DNA from: CAYXLI01 sp964464925
GTDB lineage: Bacteria; Acidobacteriota; Terriglobia; Bryobacterales; Bryobacteraceae
Length of the DNA: 36,445 nucleotides
Direction of reading: 5' to 3'
NCBI GenBank assembly: GCA_964464925.1
Contig: CAYXLI010000044.1
Coordinates: forward strand, 1 to 36,445
A program made the position numbers and the translations under genes. How positions within the stretch are numbered: position 1 is the first letter of the stretch; each line of letters opens with the position of its first letter. A model generated the notes under the pieces. It made no database searches. It was not told where the DNA came from and saw only the letters and a list, made by a program, of their open reading frames with translations. Shown piece after piece: positions 15,757 to 23,452 of this stretch.

Positions 15757-18678
15757 ATGAAGCGTTACACCTCTTTCCTGGTTATCCTGCTGAACGCGTG
15801 TCTGCTGCAGGGGCGCCAAGCCCCTGTCGTCTGCGGCACGGATTCCGGCACCGACCTGCGCGAACTGCATCTACATCGGATTTCCGCGGCTCGGATGAAG
15901 AAGAGCGTCCGTACGAGGAACGCGTCGGCCGCAGCTTCCCTGCCCGACATCGGGAATCTAGCCATCATCGACGACCAGGATGGAACAGTCGCGCGGCGCA
16001 GTCCCTTCAACCTGCGCGGCAAAACTGTCCGGTTTCTACCAACGAAGTCCGATACGTCCAGCTACCGCTACGAGCTCGCGGACCAGGACTACGATTCGGA
16101 CGTGGCGAACTCCGGAACGCCCATCGCCGATATCGGCGACGACGATACGCGGCAAATCAGCCTTCCATTCCCTTTTCCTTTTTACGGGCAGCAGTACCGC
16201 AGCATCTTCGTGAACTCCGACGGCAATCTGACATTTCACCAAGGCGACAAGGACATCACGAACCGCTCCTTGGGACGGATGCTGGCCGGTGCTCCGAGGA
16301 TTGCGCCGCTGTTCACGGACCTGGATCCGACGCGCGCACTGCTCGGCATCACGGTGGTTTCGCAGAGCAACCGCGTGGTGATCTCCTGGGTGCAGGTTCC
16401 CTCGTACCAGGATTACGGGCGAGGTCCCCTGCAGACGTTTCAGGTTAGACTTTACGCGGACGGCAAGATCGAATTCGCGTTTCAAGACATCCTAATCGAC
16501 GACGCCATTACGGGAATCTCACCCGGCAAACAACAAGGTACGCCAACGCTGGTCAGCTTTCTGGATGCGTCTGCGGCGGCGTATGACGGCGCGGTGGCGG
16601 CTCAGTTTAGCAACAACCCGCGCATCGATCCTGTGGTTGTGGCGCAGCGGTTCTACGCATCGCACGAGGACGCCTACGATTACCTGGTGATCTACAACAA
16701 TCTTGACGTTATGGCGGACACCAACGCGGTCGCTTATGAGATTACGGTGCGTAATGCCCGCAAGGGATTCGGCGAAAAGATGGTGGACGTGGGCGATGAA
16801 ACAGGCTCCCGCCGGCGCTTGCAGGCTCTGATAAATATGGGGCCGGTGAACCAGTATCCGGCGGATCCGAATGAGGTGGTGCCGCTGCGCTTCACCAGCC
16901 GGGATACGCCGCTCAGTGTTCTCGCACATGAAGCCGGACATCTGTTCCTTGCGTTCGCCAGCATTGTGGACGAGTCGGGAAACAAGCCGATGCTGGGCAG
17001 GGCGAATGTGCATTGGAGTTTCAACTTCAATTCCGACGCGTCGTTTCTGGAGGGAAATAAGATTCAGGACAACGGCCCGGGTGCGACGCCGCGTTTTACT
17101 ACGACCGAGACGGTGCGGCGGTACTCTGCACTGGATCAATACCTGATGGGATTTCGATCTCCGGCCGAGGTGCCTGACACCTTCTACGTCGCCAACGCAA
17201 CCAGCGGAACGGGGGCACGTATGCCGGAGGCAGGAGTCGGATTTGACGGATCGCGGGTGAATGTGTCCATCGGCGACATCCTCTCCGCGGAAGGACGCCG
17301 GGTGCCGGATTACACCGTCTCTCAGCGGCACTTTCGTTTCGCATTCATCCTGGTGGTGGCTGCCGGAACGCAGCCGACCGCAAAGGATGTTGCGAAGCTG
17401 GAGGCGTATCGTGCACAGTTCGAGCAGGTCTACAACTCCGCCGCTTCAGGGAACGCTTACGCGGAAACAACGCTTACTAGGGCGCTGCACATCACAACTT
17501 ATCCGGCGGCCGGTGTGCAGGAGGGCAAGGCTGCGGCGGCCCGCATCGTTTTAGATTCCTCGCGTAGTACTCCTTTGACTGTGCTGCTCCGGTCAGAGAA
17601 CGGCGGTATCGGTGTGCCTGCGTCGGTAACAGTGCCGGCCGGAGCGACGGAAATCACTTTCGTGATTACCGGGGTTCGCGCGGGCGTGGATACCTTGCGC
17701 GCCGAAGCGGCTGAAACGGGATATGAGGCAGCGTGGTCGCGTATTCAGGTGGCCACGGCCGGTGACGTAAAGATGTCTGTCGCTTCGGGAGACCACCAGA
17801 CCGGACAGGCCGGAGCGGTGCTACCGCAGCCGATCGCTTTTCAGGTAACCGATGTCAACGAACTTCCCTACCCCAGCGTGACGGTGAAGGTCAGCGTGAG
17901 TGGCGGCGGATCAGTGAACGTAAGCTCCGCCGTGACCAATGAACATGGTGTCGCCGAGTTCCGATGGACGCCCGGGCCAGGCGCCGTGAATGAGCTGACG
18001 GCCACGGCGGAGAGCGGCGCAACCGCAACCGCCAGCGTTTTGGGGCAGCCTTCTTTTATAGCGGATGGAGTGGTGAATGCGGCATCTTTCACCCCGGGTT
18101 TAGTGCCCGGAGCGATCGGGACCATCTTCGGAGCGAATCTGGCCGGGGCGTCGACGGACGCATTCGACCTGCGAGTAGGCGGGCGCTCTGCGACGGTGTT
18201 TTATGGGGACTCGAAACAAATCAACTTTTTCGTACCGGCCGATCTTGTAGGGCCTTCCACATCGGTGGTGGTGAAGACGTCCGCCGGCACGTCGAGCCCC
18301 GTGGCCGTTCCGTTACTGGCGGTGCAGCCGGGCGTGTTCTTCGATGCGGGCTCGGGCTTCGGAACCATTCTGACGAGCGGGACGGGATCGCTGACGCAAG
18401 TAAACCCGGTGCCGCGCGGCGGCTATGTCGAGGTGTATGCGACTGGCCTGGGACCTCTGCGACCCGGATTCGCCGCTGCGCCGACGACGGCCAATTCCGT
18501 GAAGTCAACCATTGCCGGAGTTGAGGCCGACGTCCTCTTTTCCGGACAAGCTCCCGGATTCCCCGGATTGGACCAAGTGAATGTGCGGGTGCCGGATGGT
18601 GTGCCGGCAGGCGATCAGTTGCTGGTGCTGACAGTGAAGGGGATCAGCAGTAATCCGGCGAAGATTCGAGTGCGCTAA
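15757..18678 (+). CDS. Large exported putative zinc metalloprotease with Solibacter C-terminal domain (973 aa)
   Basis: ATG 15757 opens a signal sequence (MKRYTSFLVILLNACLLQG); LNAC at 12-15 could be a lipobox, but the fit is imperfect. Regions: about 105-290, a nidogen-like beta domain (PFPFYGQQYRSIFVNSDGN, then APLFTDLDP); about 290-560, a putative peptidase with the zinc motif H391-E-A-G-H395 followed by NVHWSFNFNSDASFLEGN and YSALDQYLMGF; about 560-760, beta-rich domains including a Big-1-like Ig repeat; about 767-973, TIGR03437 (VVNAASFTPGLVPGAIG at the start). Peptidase activity is inferred from HExxH and its conserved surroundings; the third zinc ligand is not certain. No Shine-Dalgarno is clear. 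Its TAA overlaps the TAG of the alpha/beta hydrolase gene. Confidence 0.78.
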   Translation: MKRYTSFLVILLNACLLQGRQAPVVCGTDSGTDLRELHLHRISAARMKKSVRTRNASAAASLPDIGNLAIIDDQDGTVARRSPFNLRGKTVRFLPTKSDTSSYRYELADQDYDSDVANSGTPIADIGDDDTRQISLPFPFPFYGQQYRSIFVNSDGNLTFHQGDKDITNRSLGRMLAGAPRIAPLFTDLDPTRALLGITVVSQSNRVVISWVQVPSYQDYGRGPLQTFQVRLYADGKIEFAFQDILIDDAITGISPGKQQGTPTLVSFLDASAAAYDGAVAAQFSNNPRIDPVVVAQRFYASHEDAYDYLVIYNNLDVMADTNAVAYEITVRNARKGFGEKMVDVGDETGSRRRLQALINMGPVNQYPADPNEVVPLRFTSRDTPLSVLAHEAGHLFLAFASIVDESGNKPMLGRANVHWSFNFNSDASFLEGNKIQDNGPGATPRFTTTETVRRYSALDQYLMGFRSPAEVPDTFYVANATSGTGARMPEAGVGFDGSRVNVSIGDILSAEGRRVPDYTVSQRHFRFAFILVVAAGTQPTAKDVAKLEAYRAQFEQVYNSAASGNAYAETTLTRALHITTYPAAGVQEGKAAAARIVLDSSRSTPLTVLLRSENGGIGVPASVTVPAGATEITFVITGVRAGVDTLRAEAAETGYEAAWSRIQVATAGDVKMSVASGDHQTGQAGAVLPQPIAFQVTDVNELPYPSVTVKVSVSGGGSVNVSSAVTNEHGVAEFRWTPGPGAVNELTATAESGATATASVLGQPSFIADGVVNAASFTPGLVPGAIGTIFGANLAGASTDAFDLRVGGRSATVFYGDSKQINFFVPADLVGPSTSVVVKTSAGTSSPVAVPLLAVQPGVFFDAGSGFGTILTSGTGSLTQVNPVPRGGYVEVYATGLGPLRPGFAAAPTTANSVKSTIAGVEADVLFSGQAPGFPGLDQVNVRVPDGVPAGDQLLVLTVKGISSNPAKIRVR

Positions 18679-19634
18679 TTGTGCGCTCCGGCGAGGAACC
18701 AGCCTCGCAGGTGCGCGAATAGCTCCGACTGGCCATCCCGGTTCGGCTCGCGCGGGAAGTTGAAGCCGTGGTCTGCGCCAGGGATGAGTTCCGCCGTCAC
18801 ATCCCGCTTGTGCGCGAGCAACTCGGCGTAGAGCACATCGAACGCCGCCGGGATCACGTTGCGATCCTCTGTACCCTGAGCGATGTAAATACGGGCGTTG
18901 CTGTTGGCGAGTTCCTGCGCACAGGAGGTACGAACGAAACTGGTCCACGCGCGATAGGGATGTCCGAGAAAATCTTTAGACCAGTTGTCTGGGTCCTGCT
19001 CCACTTTGTTCCAATCGGAGAGGAACTGCGCCAGACGGGCGCGCGGCTCCGGCGAGGCGTCCTGATAGAGATAACCGGCACGCACCAACTGCATCAACGT
19101 GAAGAGACGCGTAGGCCCCCCGCCTGCGAGCGTAGCTACGTGGGTGACGAAAGGATTCATGGCCGCAACGCGCGCCGCCACCAATCCGCCTTCCGAATGC
19201 CCCATGACGAGCGTTTTTGAAGGATCTACCGAAGGTAGCGCGTGTGCCGCACGCAGGGCCGCCGAGACGGCCTCGGCCCAGCGGTCGAGCGTGTATTCGC
19301 GGCGGAACTCTTCCGATGCTCCTTCCGCAGTGCCGGCGCGCTTGGGCTGGAATCCGAAAGGGATTCCCGGCTTTTCGACGATGAGGACGTGGGCCACTCC
19401 GCGGAATGCTTCCCGCAGCCGGAGGTGTGCATCGAGAATCTTTCCATCGCGCTGGACAAAGTTCGAATGTGCGCCGGAACCGAGAATGGAAACCACCAGA
19501 GGAAGTTTGGCGCCGCCATCGCTGGTGAGGTAAAAAATGATGCGGCGCTGGAAAGCGTCCTGCGTGTTGAAACGATCGTAGGGCAGTTCGGCAGCGCACG
19601 CGAGCGCGCACAACAAGAAAAGCAGGAAACGCAT
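18675..19634 (-). CDS. Exported alpha/beta hydrolase (319 aa)
   Basis: A secreted or periplasmic alpha/beta-fold hydrolase. The signal peptide is MRFLLFLLCALACAA. The nucleophile is S147 in the elbow GHSEGG, the acid is probably D257 in GTEDRNVIP, and the base is H289 in PGADHGF. ILGSGAHS near residue 51 fits the oxyanion-hole strand. Residues 165-235 form a helical lid. Length is ordinary for a peptidase S9/prolyl oligopeptidase-like or esterase member; the substrate cannot be told. Its stop codon overlaps that of the preceding plus-strand gene (CTAA at 18675-18678), and it is divergent from the TPR gene across 72 bases. Confidence 0.88.
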   Translation of the reverse strand: MRFLLFLLCALACAAELPYDRFNTQDAFQRRIIFYLTSDGGAKLPLVVSILGSGAHSNFVQRDGKILDAHLRLREAFRGVAHVLIVEKPGIPFGFQPKRAGTAEGASEEFRREYTLDRWAEAVSAALRAAHALPSVDPSKTLVMGHSEGGLVAARVAAMNPFVTHVATLAGGGPTRLFTLMQLVRAGYLYQDASPEPRARLAQFLSDWNKVEQDPDNWSKDFLGHPYRAWTSFVRTSCAQELANSNARIYIAQGTEDRNVIPAAFDVLYAELLAHKRDVTAELIPGADHGFNFPREPNRDGQSELFAHLRGWFLAGAHN

Positions 19635-19706
19635 TGATGGCTCTTCTCTATTCTTTCTTACCGGCTGCGGGCGCTGGCGTTATCATGCCGCGCCTATACT
19701 GAGACC

Positions 19707-20957
19707 ATGATGAGGATATTCCTCTGCCTGGCGTTTGCGATTGGACTCACAAAGGCGCAACAGGCGGCGGATCTGATCGCGCAGGGGAAAGCACTGGAGG
19801 CGCGAGGCGATGCGACCGGGGCGCTCGCGGTTTTTGAGAAGGCGCTGGCGCTCGATCCCAAATCGGCGAGCATCCATGACGAGGCCGGCTTTCTGATGGC
19901 GGTCCTCGGAAGGCAAGGCGAAGCGATCTCTCAGTTCGAGCAAGCCATCCAGCTACAGCCATCGTATGCACCGGCGCATTATCATCTCGGCGTGGCGCTC
20001 TGGCTGGCGCAGAATCCGGAGAAGGCGATGGCATCTCTTCAGGAAGCGGTGCGGCTGAACGGGCGCAATGCAGACTACCGGCTGCGGCTTGCGCTCGCGC
20101 TGACGGAGGCCGGACGCGACCAGGAAGCCATCCCGCACATCAAGGCAGGCCTTGCGGCGGACAATCGCCGGGCGGATCTGCATAATTTGCTGGGTCTCGC
20201 CGAGCAGCACCTCGGAAATCTGATTGCGGCGCGAGACGCGTATCAAAGGGCTGTGGATCTGAAGCCGGACGAGATAGAGTACAGGAACAATTTCGGCGTC
20301 GTGCTGGTGGATACGGGTGCGGCAAGCCAGGGCATCGCACAATTCAACACGATTCTGTCGAAGTCGCCGGCCAATCGTAACGCGCGCATCAATCTCGGCT
20401 ACGCGCACCTGCAACTCGGCGAATACGATACCGCGATCGCGATGTTCCAAAAGCTAATTAGAGAGTTTCCGGAGGACGCGGGCATTCGTTACAATCTCGG
20501 CCTCGCACTGAAACAGAAAGATCAACTGGATGCGGCGAAACAGTCTTTCCGCGAGGCGATCCGCCTGAATCCGGAAATGGCGGAGGCGTACTACACGCTT
20601 GGAATTACAGCCTGGCAGGAGGGCAAGGTAGAGGAGATGGAGGAGGCGATGAGCAATGCCGTGAAGCGCCGTCCTGCATACGCGGACGCCCACTATATGC
20701 TGGGAACAGCGCTGAAACAGAAAGGCGAGTTAGAAAAGGCCGCGGGCGAACTGCAGGAGGCTATCCGCCTGAATCCGAGCATGCCGGGACCGGTCAACAC
20801 GCTTGCCCAGATCAGACAAACGCAGGGCGACGCGGCAGAGGCGAAACGGCTGTTTGCAAAGGCCGCCGAACTGGAAAAGAAGCTGGGGGCCGAGCAGGCA
20901 AAGCGGCTCGGCGCGATGGGTCCTGCAACGAGGGATGCGCCTCCGGCAAAGCGTTGA
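19707..20957 (+). CDS. Exported tetratricopeptide-repeat protein (416 aa)
   Basis: A short signal peptide (MMRIFLCLAFAIGLTKAQ) is followed by about eleven tandem 34-residue TPR units from residue 20 to about 395. Repeats show the W/L-G-Y-A-F-A-P pattern, for example AHYHLGVALWLAQNPEKAM and ARINLGYAHLQLGEYDTAI. The last 25 residues are Lys/Ala/Pro-rich. TPR superhelices bind other proteins, so this is probably an envelope scaffold or assembly factor; no catalytic part is present. ATG 19707 is followed at once by another ATG (19710), and either could start. It converges on the FG-GAP/ASPIC gene with only three bases between stops. In acidobacteria TPR and CRTAC1-type domains often occur together (recalled, not checked), so the two may cooperate. 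Confidence 0.9.
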   Translation: MMRIFLCLAFAIGLTKAQQAADLIAQGKALEARGDATGALAVFEKALALDPKSASIHDEAGFLMAVLGRQGEAISQFEQAIQLQPSYAPAHYHLGVALWLAQNPEKAMASLQEAVRLNGRNADYRLRLALALTEAGRDQEAIPHIKAGLAADNRRADLHNLLGLAEQHLGNLIAARDAYQRAVDLKPDEIEYRNNFGVVLVDTGAASQGIAQFNTILSKSPANRNARINLGYAHLQLGEYDTAIAMFQKLIREFPEDAGIRYNLGLALKQKDQLDAAKQSFREAIRLNPEMAEAYYTLGITAWQEGKVEEMEEAMSNAVKRRPAYADAHYMLGTALKQKGELEKAAGELQEAIRLNPSMPGPVNTLAQIRQTQGDAAEAKRLFAKAAELEKKLGAEQAKRLGAMGPATRDAPPAKR

Positions 20958-20960
20958 AAC

Positions 20961-22685
20961 TCACGAGACTCCCTTCCCTTCGGTTAGAGTGAGCACGCGA
21001 TTTACGGCCACTCCCGGGACTTTGTCGACGATCCCGCTCGGCCAGTGGACTTCGATATCGGCGGTGGAGGCAGTGTCGAGGCCGAAATGAAGACGCAGAT
21101 CGCTTTGTGACAGATAGCTGCCTCCGCTGCGGACCTCATCCATCTGCCTGTGCGATTTCCCGCCGAGCTCACAAGTGCAATACACACGCGCTCCGATGCC
21201 GGTTCGGTTTGACTTCGTTCCCTTCAGCTTCACCTTCAGCCAGTTCCGCTTCAAGGTGGAATCGCACCGCAGCAGTTGCGGCACATCGTTGATGCAGTTC
21301 ACCAGCACGTCCAGATCACCGTCGTTATCGAAGTCGCCAATGGCCATCCCGCGCCCGGTGACCTGTTCGGCAATGCCGGGACCCAGGCTTTCCGACACCT
21401 CGCGAAAGCGCCCGTTGCGCTGGTTGGCATAGGCCACTTTGCGCTGCTTGTATCCGGACTCGAGTGCTGTCTCGCCAACTTCGGGATACACGTGTCCATT
21501 GCAGAGCAGGATATCCGCCCACCCGTCATTGTCGAAATCGAGAAACGCGGCGCCCCAGCCCAGGAAACGTGTCACCCGCCCGAGGCCTGCCTGAAACGTG
21601 ACGTCCTCAAAGAAGCCATTTCCGGAATTGCGATACAGGCTGCTGGTGTCTCCCGCGAAATTTGTCTTCACGATGTCGAAATTGCCGTCGCAGTCGTAAT
21701 CTGCAACAGAGACACCCATGCCGGCCTGCGGCTTCCCATCGGCGGAATAAGCTACTCCCGCTTCGATGCCGACCTCGGAAAACGTACCGTTCCTGTTATT
21801 CCGGTATAGTGCGGAAGCTGTCGAGTCATTCGCCACATAAATGTCGGGCCACCCATCATTGTCGAAATCGCTGACAATCACACCGAGGCCAAACGTGCCT
21901 GTAGTCTTCAGAATCCCAGCCTTTTCCGAAACGTCGGTAAACGTGCCGTCGCCGTTGTTGTGGAAGAGGATATTCTTTCCGCCTTGCAGGCCCGGAGGGC
22001 CGCAGGCCACCAGGATCCCTTTATACTTACACGGGCCGGACTCGGGAAGCGGCGCGGTTTTGGGATCGAAATCGATGTAATTGGCGATGAAAAGGTCCAA
22101 GCGCCCGTCCTTGTCGTAATCCAGGAAGGCGCAGCCGGTGTTATTCCGCTTCAGGCCGCTGTCGGTGCGAGTGGTTACGCCAGCCTTAGCGGCCACGTCG
22201 GAGAATTTACCGTTGCCAAGATTCTTCCACAATGCGCAATCACCCCAATAGGTGACGAACAGATCGTCCCAGCCGTCGTTGTCGAAGTCGCCGACGCAGC
22301 AGCCGGCGCCCCAGCCTGTCCGGGCCAGCCCAGCCTCCAGAGTGACATCCGTGAACGTGCCGTCCCGGTTGTTCTTATAAAGCCGGCTGACCGGACGCTC
22401 GGTGCCGGTCGATTTATCTTCGAAGCGCGTACCATTTACGAGGAAGATATCGAGCCAGCCATCCTGGTCGTAATCGAAGAACGCCGCTCCGCAGCCCGTG
22501 GTCTCCAACAGGTACTTGTTGCGCCGTTGGCCGCCGTAAATGGTTTTCCGCCGAAGCCCCGACTCCTTCGCGACATTCACAAACTCAACGCCAAGCGAGG
22601 TTTGTCCCAACAACTGCTCCAGGGAGAATACCGCCGACGTGCGGCTGAGCGAAACGATGAACGAGCGTCGGCTGGGCGGCTTCAT
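20961..22685 (-). CDS. CRTAC1-like FG-GAP/VCBS protein with ASPIC/UnbV domain (574 aa)
   Basis: ATG 22685 is chosen because it opens a twin-arginine-type leader (SRRSFIVSLSR); the frame continues upstream without a better start. The body holds about seven FG-GAP/VCBS beta-propeller repeats with calcium-binding loops of the DxDxDG type, such as FFDYDQDGWLDIFLVNG, VGDFDNDGWDDLFV and VSDFDNDGWPDIYVAND. The C-terminal 90 residues form an ASPIC/UnbV domain, with TGIGARVYCTCELGGKSHRQ and LHFGLDTASTADIEVHWPSG. These proteins are usually exported and thought to bind ligands or surfaces; activity is unknown. The gene is divergent from the molybdenum hydroxylase operon and converges with the TPR gene. 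Confidence 0.92.
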   Translation of the reverse strand: MKPPSRRSFIVSLSRTSAVFSLEQLLGQTSLGVEFVNVAKESGLRRKTIYGGQRRNKYLLETTGCGAAFFDYDQDGWLDIFLVNGTRFEDKSTGTERPVSRLYKNNRDGTFTDVTLEAGLARTGWGAGCCVGDFDNDGWDDLFVTYWGDCALWKNLGNGKFSDVAAKAGVTTRTDSGLKRNNTGCAFLDYDKDGRLDLFIANYIDFDPKTAPLPESGPCKYKGILVACGPPGLQGGKNILFHNNGDGTFTDVSEKAGILKTTGTFGLGVIVSDFDNDGWPDIYVANDSTASALYRNNRNGTFSEVGIEAGVAYSADGKPQAGMGVSVADYDCDGNFDIVKTNFAGDTSSLYRNSGNGFFEDVTFQAGLGRVTRFLGWGAAFLDFDNDGWADILLCNGHVYPEVGETALESGYKQRKVAYANQRNGRFREVSESLGPGIAEQVTGRGMAIGDFDNDGDLDVLVNCINDVPQLLRCDSTLKRNWLKVKLKGTKSNRTGIGARVYCTCELGGKSHRQMDEVRSGGSYLSQSDLRLHFGLDTASTADIEVHWPSGIVDKVPGVAVNRVLTLTEGKGVS

Positions 22686-22751
22686 CTTGGCAGATTGTAA
22701 CAATTGCAAGGAAAGAACTAAGCCCGGAAGCGAAACTTCACTTCTTCCACC

Positions 22752-22781
22752 TTGTTCGGTCCAAAACGCATCTGATATCCT
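22752..22781 (+). promoter_or_regulatory. Possible sigma-70-like promoter of the Mo-hydroxylase operon
   Basis: TTGTTC (22752-22757) and TATCCT (22776-22781) are separated by 18 bases and lie 35 bases before the GTG of the 2Fe-2S subunit gene. A GGAAGG ribosome-binding site follows. The boxes are partial matches only, so this is a candidate, not a firm call. Confidence 0.3.
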
Positions 22782-22816
22782 TCTCCTATCCAGAAAGGCG
22801 AAAGGAAGGTCTTTCC

Positions 22817-23452
22817 GTGAGTTCCAAACACGATACTGAAAAACCAACGAAGCCGGAACCCGGGTTTTCCCGGCGAGGCTTTATCCGGGGCGCCGGCATC
22901 AGCGGCGGCGTCATCGGAAGCGGGATTCTGACCCAGGAAGCGGAAGCGGCACCGGCGGCTGGCGTAAGCGGCCCAAACGCGGTGCCGATCACTCTGAACA
23001 TTAACGGGAAATCTCTCAAAGCTACGGTCGAGCCGCGGGAGACTCTACTCGATACTCTCCGCAATCACCTCGATCTCACCGCGGCCAAGCGCGTTTGCGA
23101 CCGCGGAACTTGCGGCGCATGCACAGTCATTATGGGCGGCAAGGTCGTATATAGTTGCACTGTTCTGGCCATCGACGCCCAAGGTAAGCAGATTGAAACG
23201 CTGGAGGGCGTGGCCGAGAAGAACCACCCCATCATTCAAGCTTTTGTGAATAACGACGCCCAGCAGTGCGGCTACTGCACGCCGGGCTTCGTGATGGCAT
23301 CCAAGGGATACCTCGATAAGCATCCGAATCCGACCATCGACGACGTCAGGCACGGCCTGGGTGGCAATCTCTGCCGCTGCGGCACCTATATGGGCGTCCG
23401 CCAAGCAGTGGTCGAGGCTGGGAAGCAATTAAAGGGAGGTCGCAATGCCTGA
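22817..23452 (+). CDS. Mo-hydroxylase 2Fe-2S subunit, Tat-exported (PaoA-like) (211 aa)
   Basis: The small iron-sulfur subunit of a xanthine dehydrogenase/aldehyde oxidoreductase-type enzyme. The N-terminus has a Tat signal (FSRRGFIRGAGISGG, R19-R20), so the complex is folded in the cytoplasm and exported. The plant-type 2Fe-2S cluster uses C94, C99, C102 and C114 (VCDRGTCGAC and SC); the second helical cluster uses C151, C154 (CGYC), C186 and C188 (CRC). All eight ligands are present. GTG 22817 has a GGAAGG site upstream. The next gene starts within its last codons (8-base overlap), then the FAD subunit gene follows. This order, 2Fe-2S then Moco then FAD genes, differs from E. coli paoABC. 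It passes electrons from the Moco centre to FAD. Confidence 0.95.
   Translation: MSSKHDTEKPTKPEPGFSRRGFIRGAGISGGVIGSGILTQEAEAAPAAGVSGPNAVPITLNINGKSLKATVEPRETLLDTLRNHLDLTAAKRVCDRGTCGACTVIMGGKVVYSCTVLAIDAQGKQIETLEGVAEKNHPIIQAFVNNDAQQCGYCTPGFVMASKGYLDKHPNPTIDDVRHGLGGNLCRCGTYMGVRQAVVEAGKQLKGGRNA

Noticed and set aside
16519..17331. 270-codon minus-strand open frame opposite the metalloprotease-like gene
   Set aside because: Composition is rich in Arg, His and Val with no motif; it is a shadow of the real gene.
19695..19700. TATACT box seven bases before the TPR start, suggesting a leaderless message
   Set aside because: There is no matching -35 box at a suitable distance.
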